A stretch of DNA of 64,000 nt from Enterobacter sp. kpr-6 (GCF_900116015.1 NZ_FOYH01000002.1:732365-796364); one strand, 5' to 3'. Positions 7,724 to 17,398 are shown, numbered from the stretch's first letter. A program made the numbers and translations. Notes: generated by a model not told the origin, from the sequence alone.

Positions 7724-9502
7724 TCAGGCGATAAGCGATTCTTCTTTTGCGCTCGCCGCCAGTTCCTCACCCGCAAGCTGGAGCTGGTACATCTGCCAGT
7801 AGCGCCCCTGTGCACTCAGGAGTTGCTGATGGGTTCCGCGCTCCACCGCCTGCCCGCGATGCAGCACCAGAATGGTATCCGCCTCGACAATGGTGGAGAG
7901 CCGGTGCGCGATCACTACAAGCGTAGTGTGCTCGCGTACCGCCGCCAGCGCCTGCTGAATCGCCTGCTCGGTGCCGGAGTCGATATTCGCCGTCGCTTCA
8001 TCCAGAATCAGGATTTGCGGGGTATCGACCAGCACCCGCGCCAGCGCCAGAAGCTGCTTCTGGCCGACGGAGAGATTATTGCCCTGCTCGCCCAGTCGGG
8101 TGTGAATGCCTTCGCGCATCCCCCGTGCCAGATCCGCCAGTTGCACCGTTTCCAGCGCCTGCCAGACCTGCTCCTCGCTAATGTCACGCCCGAGCGTGAC
8201 GTTGGCAAAGAAGGAGTCAGCCATCACCACCGGGTCCTGCTGGACCATGGCCACACCCTTGCGCAGCGTGCTGTGACTTAACGTTGAAAGCGGTCGCCCG
8301 TCGAGGCGAATTTCGCCTTTGGTCAGCGGGTAATAGCCCATCATCAGCGACGCGAGGGTGCTTTTCCCGCTGCCGGTATGCCCGACCAGCGCGACAAAAC
8401 TGCGTGACGGAATGGTCAGGCTGATGTCCTGTAACACCAGTCGATCGTCGCGGTAAGCAAATGACAGATCGCGAATATCAATTTCACCGCTTTTCAGCGG
8501 GGCGATGTCCTCGCCGTAGGTCTGGCGCGGTCGGTCCATCAGCTCAAACACCCGCTCACCGGCTACCACCGCCTGCTGAAGCATCGACTGCTGGGTCGTC
8601 AGTTCGATCAGCGGTTCGTTGAGGCGACCCAGATAGCTGATAAAAGCATACAGGACGCCGACTTCAATGGTCCCTACGGAGGTAAAACCGAACAGCATCA
8701 GCAGGCCGCACAGCACCAGCGCGGAGAAGAGGCTCAACAGCGGGCGCAGTAAAAAACCGTCCAGACGCAACGTCTGCATTCGCGCCATATAGTGCGAACG
8801 GCTGGCGTCACTCATCCGCTCACCGAAGCGCGCTTGCTGGCGAAACTGCTGGATCACGCCCATGCCGTTGATCACTTCGTTAAAGCCGTCGTTGATGTCT
8901 GCGAGATAGGTGCGCACGCGGCGCACAATCGGCGTGCTGTAGCGCTGGTAAATCGCCATCACAATCAGCACCGCCGGGAAAATGGTGATCGCCACCAGCG
9001 CCATTCGCCAGTCGAGGGTAAACATCGCCACCAGCATTGCGCCAACCAGCGCCGCACTGCGCAGGACGGTGGCAACAACGGTAACGTAAAGGTCGCGGAT
9101 CACCTCGGTGTCGTTGGTCACGCGGGAGATCAACTGCCCGACGGGTTGGGTGTCAAATGCGTTAAGCGGCTGGCGCAGCGCGGCGTCCATCACGTCGGTG
9201 CGCAGCTTTTGCACCACGCCTACCGCCGCCTCGTTAAACAGCAGCGATTGCGCATAGTGCAGCCAGGCCGCCAGCAGTTGCAGGCCGATGTAGACCGCCG
9301 CCATCCCCGCCAGTAACCCCAGCGGTAAATAGCTTTTGGCGACCATGTTATCGATGAAATAGCTGATCAGCGCCGGGCCGGAGACTTCGGCAATCGCCGC
9401 GATCCACAGCATCACTACCGCCCTCGTCAGCGGTTTACGCCAGGGTTTGCCGTACACCAGCAGGCGTTTTAACGTCGGCCAGAGCTGCCCAAAACTACGC
9501 AT
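7724..9502 (-). CDS. mdlB: ABC exporter subunit MdlB
   Basis: This is a half-size ABC exporter: six membrane helices in residues 1-310, then an ATPase domain with Walker [10 protein letters not shown], signature [15 protein letters not shown], Walker B ILILDEA and an H-loop in VVIAHRLST. At 592 residues it matches E. coli MdlB (593). The ATG at 9502 gives the family N terminus MRSFGQLWP and overlaps the mdlA stop by 8 bp, so the two are translationally coupled and likely form a heterodimer. The longer upstream frame into mdlA is rejected. The natural substrate is not established; the family is called multidrug-resistance-like. Confidence 0.95.
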   Translation of the reverse strand: MRSFGQLWPTLKRLLVYGKPWRKPLTRAVVMLWIAAIAEVSGPALISYFIDNMVAKSYLPLGLLAGMAAVYIGLQLLAAWLHYAQSLLFNEAAVGVVQKLRTDVMDAALRQPLNAFDTQPVGQLISRVTNDTEVIRDLYVTVVATVLRSAALVGAMLVAMFTLDWRMALVAITIFPAVLIVMAIYQRYSTPIVRRVRTYLADINDGFNEVINGMGVIQQFRQQARFGERMSDASRSHYMARMQTLRLDGFLLRPLLSLFSALVLCGLLMLFGFTSVGTIEVGVLYAFISYLGRLNEPLIELTTQQSMLQQAVVAGERVFELMDRPRQTYGEDIAPLKSGEIDIRDLSFAYRDDRLVLQDISLTIPSRSFVALVGHTGSGKSTLASLMMGYYPLTKGEIRLDGRPLSTLSHSTLRKGVAMVQQDPVVMADSFFANVTLGRDISEEQVWQALETVQLADLARGMREGIHTRLGEQGNNLSVGQKQLLALARVLVDTPQILILDEATANIDSGTEQAIQQALAAVREHTTLVVIAHRLSTIVEADTILVLHRGQAVERGTHQQLLSAQGRYWQMYQLQLAGEELAASAKEESLIA

Positions 9503-11267
9503 TGGCAAGATCCTCTTTCTCTTCCGGCGCGTCATCCAGCGCCGCTTCCAGTTGCTGATAGCGATACATGTCCCGATACCAGCCGGGCTGTTGCGAGAGT
9601 TGTTCATGATGGCCGCGCTGGACGATATGCCCGTGCTGCATCACCAGAATTTCGCTGGCTTCGGTCAGCGCCGACAGGCGGTGGGCGCTGATGATCACCG
9701 TGCGCCCTTCTCCCCACTGGCGCAGGTTGTGCAGAATGTCGTGCTCGGTGCGCCCGTCAACGGCGGAGAGCGCGTCGTCCATGATCAGGATTTCCGCGTT
9801 AAGCAGCAGCGCGCGGGCGATAGAAATACGCTGTTTTTGCCCGCCAGAGAGCATCACCCCGCGCTCGCCCACTTCGGTATCGTAACCCTGCGGCAGCCGG
9901 AGAATGTCATCATGGACGCTCGCCAGCCGGGCGACATGTTCAATTTCTTGTTGCGTCGCACCGGGATTACCCAGCGCAATGTTATTCGCCACGGTGTCGG
10001 AGAATAAAAACGGCGTCTGATTGACCACCGCCAGACGGCTGCGCCACGCGTCGAGCTTCAGGCGCGGCAGTGCGATGCCGTGGAAGCAAATCTCTCCCTG
10101 CTCCACATCAAAATGGCGCTGGATCAGCGTCAGCAGCGTGCTTTTCCCGGCCCCGGTCGGGCCGCAGACACCGAGCATCTGGCCCGGTTTAAGGGTGAAA
10201 TTTACCCCGCACAGGGAGGGCTTTTCAGTTTGCGGGTAGCGGAATTCACGGATCGCCACGCTAAGATCGCCCCGCCCTTCCGGCACCGGTTCGCTGCCGT
10301 CATTCACCACCGGCGCTTCCGCCAGCATATCGCGGATACGGCTGTAAGCGGCGCTGCCGCGCTCGACGATATTGAACATCCATGCCAGCGCCAGCATCGG
10401 CCAGATCATCAGGCCCAGATACATGGTAAAACTGGTCAACTGGCCGAGGGTCAGCGAACCGTTCACCACCATCCAGCTACCGCCGCCAATCGCCAGCAGG
10501 TTTGCCATGCCGATGGCGATATAAATCGTGGGATCAAAGCGGGCATCGACGCGGGCAACCTTCATGTTTTTGCGCCCGGTGTCGGCCGCGTCCTCGGCAA
10601 ACAGCGCCGACTGGCGATCTTCCAGACCAAAGGCTTTGATCATGCGGATGCTGGTCATGCTCTCTTGCGTGCGGTCGTTCAGTGACGAAAACGCCGCCTG
10701 CGCCAGCTTAAAACGGCTGTGGAGCTGATCGCCGTAGCGTTTAATGACGATGGCCATGATCGGCATCGGCAGCAGCGCCAGCAGCGTCAACTGCCAGCTA
10801 ATCTGGGTGGACATCACTATCAGCACCACGCAGCCCATCACCAGCGAATCCACCAGCGTCAGCACGCCCTCGCCTGCGGCAAACACCACGCGGTCAACGT
10901 CGTTAGTGGCGCGCGCCATTAAGTCGCCGGTACGGTGGCGCAGATAAAATTCCGGGTGCTGGCGGCTTAACTGGCGGTAGAAGTCTTCGCGCAGTTCGAC
11001 GGCGAGCTGATAGGACGCGCCGAACAGCAGCACGCGCCAGACGTAGCGCAGTAAATAGATCACGATGGCGACCAGCACCAGCGTGCCGATCCACATCAGC
11101 ACATGGGTAGTGGTGTAGTGTTCTTTGGTCACGCCATCCACCACATAGCCCACCACTTTCGGCGGGATCAACTGCAAAATGGCAATGATGATAAGCAGGG
11201 CTACGGCACCGAGATAGCGTCGCCATTCCCGGCGAAAGTACCAGCTTAATTGAGCAAATAATCGCAC
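9495..11267 (-). CDS. mdlA: ABC exporter subunit MdlA
   Basis: A half-size ABC exporter of 590 residues, the same as E. coli MdlA. The membrane domain occupies residues 1-310. The ATPase domain shows Walker [10 protein letters not shown], signature [15 protein letters not shown], Walker [13 protein letters not shown] and switch His in IISAHRLS. The Walker B region has Asp-Asp rather than the usual Asp-Glu (MDDA), so its catalytic glutamate is replaced, while MdlB keeps LDEA. That fits a heterodimer with one weak ATP site. It precedes mdlB with an 8-bp overlap and lies 51 bp downstream of... the decR-proximal region on the same strand (decR ends at 11319), as in E. coli. Confidence 0.95.
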   Translation of the reverse strand: MRLFAQLSWYFRREWRRYLGAVALLIIIAILQLIPPKVVGYVVDGVTKEHYTTTHVLMWIGTLVLVAIVIYLLRYVWRVLLFGASYQLAVELREDFYRQLSRQHPEFYLRHRTGDLMARATNDVDRVVFAAGEGVLTLVDSLVMGCVVLIVMSTQISWQLTLLALLPMPIMAIVIKRYGDQLHSRFKLAQAAFSSLNDRTQESMTSIRMIKAFGLEDRQSALFAEDAADTGRKNMKVARVDARFDPTIYIAIGMANLLAIGGGSWMVVNGSLTLGQLTSFTMYLGLMIWPMLALAWMFNIVERGSAAYSRIRDMLAEAPVVNDGSEPVPEGRGDLSVAIREFRYPQTEKPSLCGVNFTLKPGQMLGVCGPTGAGKSTLLTLIQRHFDVEQGEICFHGIALPRLKLDAWRSRLAVVNQTPFLFSDTVANNIALGNPGATQQEIEHVARLASVHDDILRLPQGYDTEVGERGVMLSGGQKQRISIARALLLNAEILIMDDALSAVDGRTEHDILHNLRQWGEGRTVIISAHRLSALTEASEILVMQHGHIVQRGHHEQLSQQPGWYRDMYRYQQLEAALDDAPEEKEDLANA

Positions 11268-11318
11268 GCGGTCGCTTCCTGAACGTGGTTTTCCGGCGGG
11301 TGTTGCGGGCCGGGGGAG

Positions 11319-11777
11319 TTATTCAACGGGTAATGCCGTGGTGTATTTAATCTGTTCCATGGCGAAACTTGAGGTGACATCCGACAGCCCAGGCACGCTG
11401 TTCACCAGTCGCTTGTAGAAATCATCATAGCGCTTCATGTCAGCCACCTGTACACGTAACAGGTAATCGTATTCGCCCGCCATACGCCAGAATCCTAAAA
11501 CTTCCGGCATGGCATCCACGACGGAGACAAAGCGGCAGTACCAGTCGCTGCTGTGATGCTGGGTTTTGATCAGCACAAACGCCGTCAGACCGAGCCCAAG
11601 TTTTTCGGCATCCAGTAGCGCCACGCGGCCCACCAGCACGCCGTCATCTTCCAGCCGTTTAAGGCGCTTCCAGCAGGGTGTGGTGGTCAGATTAACGGCA
11701 TCCGCCAGCGCCTGCAAAGAGAGGGTGCAGTCGGTTTGCAGCAGCGCGAGCAACTTTCTGTCAATTTTATCTAACAT
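11319..11777 (-). CDS. decR: Lrp/AsnC-family cysteine-responsive activator DecR
   Basis: A 152-residue Lrp-family regulator: N-terminal helix-turn-helix (residues 5-60, [27 protein letters not shown]) and C-terminal RAM ligand domain (about 70-145, [15 protein letters not shown]). Length equals E. coli DecR (YbaO), which activates a cysteine-detoxification gene in response to L-cysteine. The ATG at 11777 gives the family start; the frame extends upstream without a good ribosome site. Here it is divergent from a cysteine-desulfhydrase-like gene 115 bp away, as in the Pantoea ccdR-ccdA pair, so that gene is its likely direct target. Confidence 0.95.
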   Translation of the reverse strand: MLDKIDRKLLALLQTDCTLSLQALADAVNLTTTPCWKRLKRLEDDGVLVGRVALLDAEKLGLGLTAFVLIKTQHHSSDWYCRFVSVVDAMPEVLGFWRMAGEYDYLLRVQVADMKRYDDFYKRLVNSVPGLSDVTSSFAMEQIKYTTALPVE

Positions 11778-11892
11778 CGCCCCCTCCGGGAGAATAACTT
11801 TCTCCTTACAGTCTAATTCAAAGGTTAAATGGCAACAATTTTTTCCAGGCTTTAGGCTAATCTGGGCACAAAATGACAAACGGAAAGGCACC

Positions 11893-12936
11893 ATGAACAG
11901 CACCTGGGTGAAACACGCCATCAGCGAAATTAACGCCGACTATCAGCGTTCGGCGGACACACATCTTATTCGCCTGGCCCTGCCGGGGTTTCCGGGTATT
12001 GCGATCTATTTAAAAGATGAAAGCACCCACCCGACCGGTAGCCTGAAACACCGTCTGGCGCGGTCGCTGTTTTTGTATGGCCTGTGCAACGGCTGGATCA
12101 AAGAGGGCACGCCAATCATTGAGTCTTCATCCGGCTCGACGGCAGTATCAGAAGCCTATTTTGCCCGCCTGCTCGGGCTGCCGTTTATCGCCGTGATGCC
12201 CTCATGCACCGCGAAACGCAAAATTGAGCAGATTGAATTTTACGGCGGGCGCTGTCACTTCGTGGAAAGCGCCTGCGAAATCTACGCCGCCTCGGAAATG
12301 CTGGCGCGGGAATTGCGCGGGCACTATATGGATCAGTTCACCTTTGCCGAACGCGCGACTGACTGGCGCGGCAATAACAATATTGCTGACAGCATTTTCC
12401 GCCAGATGGAGCGCGAACCGCACCCGGTGCCGGAATGGATTGTGATGAGCGCTGGCACGGGCGGCACCTCGGCGACGATCGGGCGCTATCTGCGCTGCCA
12501 GGGTTATGACACCCGGCTGATGGTGGTCGATCCGCAGAACTCGGTGTTCCTTGATTACTGGCAGTCCCGCGACGCCAGCCTGCAAAGCCCGGTCGGGAGC
12601 AAGATTGAAGGGATTGGCCGCCCGCGCGTGGAACCGTCGTTTATCCCGGACGTGGTGGATGAGATGCTGCGCGTGCCGGATGCTGCCAGCGTTGCTACCG
12701 CGCAGTGGCTTGAAACCCAGCTCGGGCGCAAAGTGGGCGCGTCCACCGGGACGAACATGTGGGGGGCGCTGCACCTGGCGGCAAGAATGCGCGACGCAGA
12801 CGAGACGGGATCGATTGTCACCCTGCTGTGCGACAGCGGCGAGCGCTATCTCGACACCTATTACAATCCGCAGTGGGTCGCCGCTAACATCGGTGATATC
12901 GCGCCGTTTCAGGCGGAAATTGCCCGGCTGGTGTGA
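11893..12936 (+). CDS. PLP-dependent cysteine desulfhydrase-like enzyme
   Basis: The 347-residue protein is a fold-type II PLP enzyme of the cysteine synthase/cysteine desulfhydrase group. Lys52 in PTGSLKHR is the predicted Schiff-base lysine, [17 protein letters not shown] is the substrate-binding loop, and [17 protein letters not shown] is the phosphate-binding glycine loop. Divergence from decR argues for degrading cysteine to pyruvate, ammonia and sulfide (CcdA-like) rather than cysteine synthesis, but sequence alone does not settle this. The ATG at 11893 follows GGAAAGGCACC. The longer frame running back across decR is rejected. E. coli K-12 has no gene here. Confidence 0.85.
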   Translation: MNSTWVKHAISEINADYQRSADTHLIRLALPGFPGIAIYLKDESTHPTGSLKHRLARSLFLYGLCNGWIKEGTPIIESSSGSTAVSEAYFARLLGLPFIAVMPSCTAKRKIEQIEFYGGRCHFVESACEIYAASEMLARELRGHYMDQFTFAERATDWRGNNNIADSIFRQMEREPHPVPEWIVMSAGTGGTSATIGRYLRCQGYDTRLMVVDPQNSVFLDYWQSRDASLQSPVGSKIEGIGRPRVEPSFIPDVVDEMLRVPDAASVATAQWLETQLGRKVGASTGTNMWGALHLAARMRDADETGSIVTLLCDSGERYLDTYYNPQWVAANIGDIAPFQAEIARLV

Positions 12937-12971
12937 TGAGTCCCCTTCCAGATTGACAGCCAGTTGCCTGT

Positions 12972-13003
12972 AAAACGCCTGATGAGCCTCATCGGGCGTT
13001 TTT
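12972..13003 (+). terminator. Terminator after the cysteine desulfhydrase-like gene
   Basis: Stem AACGCCTGATGAG / CTCATCGGGCGTT (one bulge or mismatch) followed by a T-rich run in GTTTTTATTT. Confidence 0.85.
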
Positions 13004-13242
13004 ATTTCAGGATATGGTTGAAATATTCCCTTCCTTTCTGTGTTCATTTGAACCCCATCACAAAACAACAAATACCCACAAAAGCAATAAATCTAAAATC
13101 CCCTTTAAATTCATATCACTAAATGTAAATACCATAATAAACTCTTTTTATGACGCGCCTTTAATGTTGATTTGTATTGTTTTACTTGGCATTGTGATTT
13201 CACTACAACACAGATAACCCTTACCCGACCTTTGAGGCCGCT
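13004..13242 (+). promoter_or_regulatory. Promoter region of the unknown PTS-like operon
   Basis: About 240 bp of AT-rich DNA precede the operon. A small inverted repeat GTTCA-TT-TGAAC lies at 13042-13053. A TGTGATTTCACTACA stretch near 13193 resembles half of a CRP site. Neither is a strong match to a known operator. A 67-codon open frame spans the region (13014-13217) but lacks a ribosome site and looks like chance. Confidence 0.4.
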
Positions 13243-14829
13243 ATGAAAAAAATTGCGATTATTGGAAGCAGTGGAGGCAACCTCTACAACCTGGGTGGCG
13301 CAGAGCCAGAGAAGTTACTCCAGGAGATTTATCAGCAATGTGAAGCCGCAGGCGTCGAAGTTGCCGCCGTACAGTTTATCGCAGCGGAAGCTTCGATGGA
13401 CGTCGCCAAACCCGATACTCCGGCATCCGTGTATGCGTTAACCACAGAAAACCAACTAAAACCACAACGTATATTTCAGGGCAAGCTTTCAGAGGTGAAC
13501 ACTTCAGTGGTTGAAAGCGATCGCCAGATTGCTCAGATGATCCGCAACGGTGAGATCGACGGGATCGTCGTCATGAGCGCCGATCCGGGAAAAGCTAATC
13601 ACGATGTCTTTACCGCTGCCGTTGAGATGAAAACACCGATCGTCGGCACCGGAGGGACTTCAATGGCGCTGGTGGCCGCAAAAGGGGCGAATATTGTCGC
13701 CACTTCAGGGACAACGGGCACCACCAGCCGTACCCGCGCCGTCTCCTTTGTCGCCTCCTTGTGTAAACATTGGGGTATCAAGTACAAGCCGCAGTTGGGT
13801 AGCTCTTCCCCCTCCCAGGGCGGCTCCGGAAGAAGTCTGCTCAAACGCTTTAATATTCGCAGCATCATGATCCCCGCGCTGCCCGGCTTTATCGCCATGG
13901 CGATTGTGCTCGCCCTAAGCCACATTCCGGGGCTGGAAAAACTTAATGATATCTTTGAAATCCTGCTGAAAGGCTTGCCGGTGTTAGTGGCGGTGCTGGC
14001 GGCAAAACAGATTTCCGAACTGGATGAAGTCTCTATTGTTGCCGGGGTCGTCGCCGGGGTGCTCTCCGTTGAGGGCGGTCTGATCGGCGGAATTATCGGC
14101 GGTTTAATGGCCGGTATTTTCGTTCGCTGGTTCTTCGAGCTGTGCCTGAACTGGCGCTTCCCAATGACCACCGTAAACATTGTTGCGGGCGGAGTCTCAG
14201 GCCTTGCCGCCGGGTTGATTATGCACTATCTGCTAAGTCCTCTGGCGCTGTCGGCGGGCAATTACATTAAGCTGGCTATCGAAAGTACGCTGGCATTTAG
14301 CCCTGTTCTTGCCGGACTGCTGGCGGGGCTGGTTATTTGGCCCGCCATTCTGGGCGGCGTCTATCACGCGGTTATCCTGCCGCTAGTCCTGCTGGAGATG
14401 GAGAAATCCGGTGTCAGTTTCCTTGGCGCAGTCGATATGGTGGGTCTGGTGATGGTCGCCGCAGGGATTAATCTTGCTAACGTCATCGCTCCGCGTGAAA
14501 AAAGCGAAGCCGCCGTCGCCACGCCGGGTCTGCTCATCAACCTCGGCTTCGGCACCTTCGTTGAATCCGCCTACCCCTTCATGTTCGCCAACAAAATTGT
14601 CTTTGGCTCCGCCATTTTCTGGGCCGGAATGGGCGGCATGATGCTGGGCTTCTTTAATGTTAAAGGTGTGGCCTATGTTCCTGCTTTCGCCTCACCGTTC
14701 TTATCCAGTAATGCACTTCAGATGGCCATCGTGATGGTAACTGTAATGGCGATGACCTGCATTACCACCATTATTGCAAACCGATTTAAGGCTGTCGTAC
14801 AGAGTGAACCTGCCGCGTCAGCCCGTTAA
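13243..14829 (+). CDS. PTS EIIC-like permease fused to an unknown N-terminal domain
   Basis: This 528-residue protein has two parts. Residues 1-175 are soluble and unrecognised, beginning MKKIAIIGSSGGNLYNLGG, with a Rossmann-like strand-loop pattern and glycine/threonine-rich segments GTGGTSMALVAAKGANIV and SGTTGTTSRTR. A Ser/Gly/Gln linker (about 178-200) joins about ten hydrophobic segments from 207 on. These resemble the glucose-superfamily PTS EIIC: GGVYHAVILPLVLLE with His375, then GTFVESAYPFMFANK with Glu441 where the family has its ITEP glutamate, then a Gly-rich segment. No EIIB phospho-cysteine or EIIA phospho-histidine motif is visible and no such gene lies nearby. It is first of four same-strand genes. 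The substrate is unknown, and a transporter or sensor role is inference. Confidence 0.75.
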   Translation: MKKIAIIGSSGGNLYNLGGAEPEKLLQEIYQQCEAAGVEVAAVQFIAAEASMDVAKPDTPASVYALTTENQLKPQRIFQGKLSEVNTSVVESDRQIAQMIRNGEIDGIVVMSADPGKANHDVFTAAVEMKTPIVGTGGTSMALVAAKGANIVATSGTTGTTSRTRAVSFVASLCKHWGIKYKPQLGSSSPSQGGSGRSLLKRFNIRSIMIPALPGFIAMAIVLALSHIPGLEKLNDIFEILLKGLPVLVAVLAAKQISELDEVSIVAGVVAGVLSVEGGLIGGIIGGLMAGIFVRWFFELCLNWRFPMTTVNIVAGGVSGLAAGLIMHYLLSPLALSAGNYIKLAIESTLAFSPVLAGLLAGLVIWPAILGGVYHAVILPLVLLEMEKSGVSFLGAVDMVGLVMVAAGINLANVIAPREKSEAAVATPGLLINLGFGTFVESAYPFMFANKIVFGSAIFWAGMGGMMLGFFNVKGVAYVPAFASPFLSSNALQMAIVMVTVMAMTCITTIIANRFKAVVQSEPAASAR

Positions 14830-14856
14830 TAAATACACCAACACCAGAGGTAAACC

Positions 14857-15696
14857 ATGTTTAAAGGCGATATGAATAAAAAACGCGCCAAAGCGTTACA
14901 GAAAGTGAAAGATGCCATTGCGCTTCACGGCGGGCAAACCATCCTCAGCACAGGGATCACCGGTGACGATGCGCGTCTGGCGAAAGCAGTGTGCGAGGCG
15001 GGCGTTAAGCTACTGGAACCAAATCATCCTGCACTGGCGCTGGCACGTGGACATAAAGGCGTGAGCAACATGCATGCGGCGGAGCAGATCCGTCATGAGA
15101 TCACCAACGACCAGATGGCTGAAGCGGTACAGGGTGTGCGTAACGTGGTGCCTGACGATATTTTCATTACGGTGGGTATCGCGGGTGGCTTTACTGAAAC
15201 GTTGCCAGTACCGCTCAGCGAAACGGAGATGCTGGAGATTGCACGCGCCGGGGCGGATGGTTTACACACTCACAAATCCGATTGGGACGATCTGCAGGAT
15301 ATCGTTAATCTCGCCCATCAATACGGCTTGACCGTTGACGCGTATATTGGTCATCCGGACGATCTGCATACCTTCGGTATCCCTGCCCGTACGCCAGAAG
15401 AAGTGGCCAGCGTGGCGAAGCGGATGCAGGAAATTGGCGTCGATATGATCGGCCTGATGACCGGTATGAGCTATGAAGGCGTAGCAGCAGGCGACATTCC
15501 GCAGGCCATTAAAGATCGCCTGCGGGCGCTGGTTGGCGCAGTAGATGTACCGACGCTGGCAGAAGGCGGTATTAACCTCGCCAACGCCAAAGCGTTTAAA
15601 GATACCGGAGTCAATATTCTCGTCGTCGGTACGGCGATCGACAATATGGTCTGCAACGCCGCCAAAGAGGCCGTCACACCATTTATCACGCGTTAA
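14857..15696 (+). CDS. Phosphate-binding TIM-barrel enzyme of unknown reaction
   Basis: I do not recognise the exact family. The 279 residues read as alternating beta strands and helices of a (beta/alpha)8 barrel. The C-terminal part carries a standard phosphate-binding signature: LAEGGINLANAKAF (about 234-247) and ILVVGTAIDN (about 253-262), as in HisA/HisF, epimerases and aldolases. Possible acid-base residues include His and Asp in ADGLHTHKSDWDD and DAYIGHPDDLHTFG. It is probably an aldolase, epimerase or isomerase acting on a phosphorylated sugar delivered by the preceding permease. The ATG at 14857 has an AGAGG site at the right distance; another lies at 14872. It sits 27 bp after the permease gene. 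Confidence 0.65.
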   Translation: MFKGDMNKKRAKALQKVKDAIALHGGQTILSTGITGDDARLAKAVCEAGVKLLEPNHPALALARGHKGVSNMHAAEQIRHEITNDQMAEAVQGVRNVVPDDIFITVGIAGGFTETLPVPLSETEMLEIARAGADGLHTHKSDWDDLQDIVNLAHQYGLTVDAYIGHPDDLHTFGIPARTPEEVASVAKRMQEIGVDMIGLMTGMSYEGVAAGDIPQAIKDRLRALVGAVDVPTLAEGGINLANAKAFKDTGVNILVVGTAIDNMVCNAAKEAVTPFITR

Positions 15697-15713
15697 TACC
15701 GGGGGAAAGAGAG

Positions 15714-16577
15714 ATGTTACTGGTTACCGATCTGGATGGAACGTTACTGACATCGCAGAAGATAATTAGCCCGCGCACACGTCAGGCGCTGGCTGAGTTC
15801 CGTCAGCGTGGCGGTCTGCTGGCAGCCTGTTCCGCCAGGCCGGTTTCCTCCATGGTGCGCCTGTTACAGCAGCAGCAGGTTGATATGTTGTTTGGCTGGT
15901 GCGCCGGTTTTAATGGCGGGCAAATTCTGGAGATGACACCGCAACGTATTATTCATACTGCCGCGCTCTCCTGCATGGATCTCCGGAATATTGATCGGCA
16001 TATTTCTCTCTCCCGTTATCATCATCATTTTTTTAGCGCGCAGGCGATTTACCATCGTAACGATCGACTTATTGCCCCCTGGACGACCTATGAGGCCAGT
16101 TTATTTGAGTTACCGCTTGTTACCGCCGAACAAGGAAGGATATTTAATCGCGAGGACATTTATAAAATAACGCTGGTTGCCGAAAAAAATAAAACAGAAG
16201 CCCTTTGCATCGAGGTGAATAATAAGCTGCCTGACGGCTATGTTGCGACTACCACCGGAGAGAATTATATCGATATCCAAAGAACAGAAATAAATAAAGG
16301 CTATGCTGTTAATGAAATAATTCATCAATTCAATATTCCCTCTGAAAAAGTTGCGGCGATTGGCGACCAGCAGAACGATATCAGTATGTTTGCCGCAGCC
16401 GGAATCGGCATCGCTATGGGTAACGCGCCGGATGCAATAAAACAACAGGCCGCGTATGTAACCACGACGAATGATGATGAAGGTATCGTCTGCGCGCTGG
16501 AGTGGTTGCGTTGCTCTGCGCATCCAGTTAACATGCGCCAAAGCTCGACCCTGGCGGAAAATAATGAACCCGATTAA
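15714..16577 (+). CDS. Cof-type HAD-IIB sugar phosphatase
   Basis: The 287-residue protein has all four HAD motifs: LVTDLDGTLL near residue 7 (nucleophile and acid Asp), Ser in CSARP (motif II), Lys in INKGYAV (motif III), and AIGDQQNDISMF (motif IV). A C2B-type cap domain lies between motifs II and III. Such enzymes usually dephosphorylate small phospho-sugars or cofactors. Its place in the operon 17 bp after the TIM-barrel gene suggests it acts on a product or toxic phospho-intermediate of that pathway. The C-terminal extension (about 265-287) is not typical. Base composition becomes AT-richer in its second half than in flanking core genes. Confidence 0.85.
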   Translation: MLLVTDLDGTLLTSQKIISPRTRQALAEFRQRGGLLAACSARPVSSMVRLLQQQQVDMLFGWCAGFNGGQILEMTPQRIIHTAALSCMDLRNIDRHISLSRYHHHFFSAQAIYHRNDRLIAPWTTYEASLFELPLVTAEQGRIFNREDIYKITLVAEKNKTEALCIEVNNKLPDGYVATTTGENYIDIQRTEINKGYAVNEIIHQFNIPSEKVAAIGDQQNDISMFAAAGIGIAMGNAPDAIKQQAAYVTTTNDDEGIVCALEWLRCSAHPVNMRQSSTLAENNEPD

Positions 16578-17322
16578 AAGAAGAAAACATATTCTTGATG
16601 AATTAAACAAATTCGGTGAAGTGACCGTTATTAAGTTATCGGAAACGCTCAAAGTTACCTCAGAAACCATCCGCCGCGATCTCTCTTTACTGGAATCTGA
16701 AGGGCAAATCACCAAAATCCATGGCGGCGCGGTTAAAAAACAGGTAGTCCAGGAAGATGCATTTGGCGCGAGAATTGAAGCGCATCGCGAAGAGAAAATG
16801 GCGATTGGCAAACTTGCTGCCAGTATGGTTAGCGAACGCGACACGCTGTTTATTGACTCTTGCACGACTAATCTCATTCTGGCTGAAAAATTACCTCCAC
16901 TTGCCTTCTCCGTTATTACCAACTCCGCATTAATTGCCGATAAAATTAAAGAGCACAACATTGAGGCTCGCGTGTATATATTAGGCGGGGAGTATGATTA
17001 CCATTTTCGCGCCAATCTTGGTGTCTCGGTTTGCCAGCAAATAAATACGATTCACGCCGATATCTGCTTTATCGGTGCGGGCGGTATTTCTCCGCAACAC
17101 GGCGTGCTGGTGAAAAGTTTTGAGGAAGCGTATGTTGCCAGGGCCATGATTGCCATGAGTAAAAAATCAGTGATTCTCGCCGACCATACAAAGTTTGGTC
17201 AGGACGGGGTGATGTGCATCGCAACCTTAAATGAGATTGATCACATCATCACAGATAAAGGCTTTAAAACAACGGGCTATACACCGCAGGATTTCACCGG
17301 AAAGGTGCGTATTGCTGACTAA
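16564..17322 (+). CDS. DeoR-family transcriptional regulator
   Basis: The ATG at 16564 overlaps the HAD gene by 14 bp and gives 252 residues starting MNPIKRRKHILDELNKFG. Residues 5-58 are a DeoR helix-turn-helix (VTVIKLSETLKVTSETIRRDLSLLESEGQ as two helices), with KIHGGAV following as is typical. The C-terminal domain (about 75-235) is the DeoR sensor, related to ribose-5-phosphate isomerase folds, with DSCTTNLILAEKL and FIGAGGISPQHG. Such proteins usually repress a sugar catabolic operon and are released by a phosphorylated sugar. It is probably the local repressor of the four-gene unit. A longer frame into the HAD gene is rejected. Confidence 0.9.
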   Translation: MNPIKRRKHILDELNKFGEVTVIKLSETLKVTSETIRRDLSLLESEGQITKIHGGAVKKQVVQEDAFGARIEAHREEKMAIGKLAASMVSERDTLFIDSCTTNLILAEKLPPLAFSVITNSALIADKIKEHNIEARVYILGGEYDYHFRANLGVSVCQQINTIHADICFIGAGGISPQHGVLVKSFEEAYVARAMIAMSKKSVILADHTKFGQDGVMCIATLNEIDHIITDKGFKTTGYTPQDFTGKVRIAD

Positions 17323-17363
17323 GCGTCCGGCCTCCTGTTCGGAACGTGTCAGTGAAATAAAAA

Positions 17364-17384
17364 AAGCCGGGATTAACCCGGCTT
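17364..17384. terminator. Bidirectional terminator between deoR-type gene and cof
   Basis: Stem AAGCCGGG / CCCGGCTT with a 5-base loop, with an A7 tract on its left side giving a U run for cof transcripts. It separates the convergent regulator gene and cof. Confidence 0.85.
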
Positions 17385-17398
17385 GCTGACAAAGCTCG

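Noticed and set aside
13014-13217. 67-codon open frame before the PTS-like operon
   Set aside because: AT-rich intergenic DNA, no ribosome site, no family resemblance.
13243-13770. Glycine-rich N-terminal domain as an SFCGS-family protein of the DUF4310-4312 loci
   Set aside because: The characteristic SFCGSGGAG segment and the neighbouring DUF genes are absent.
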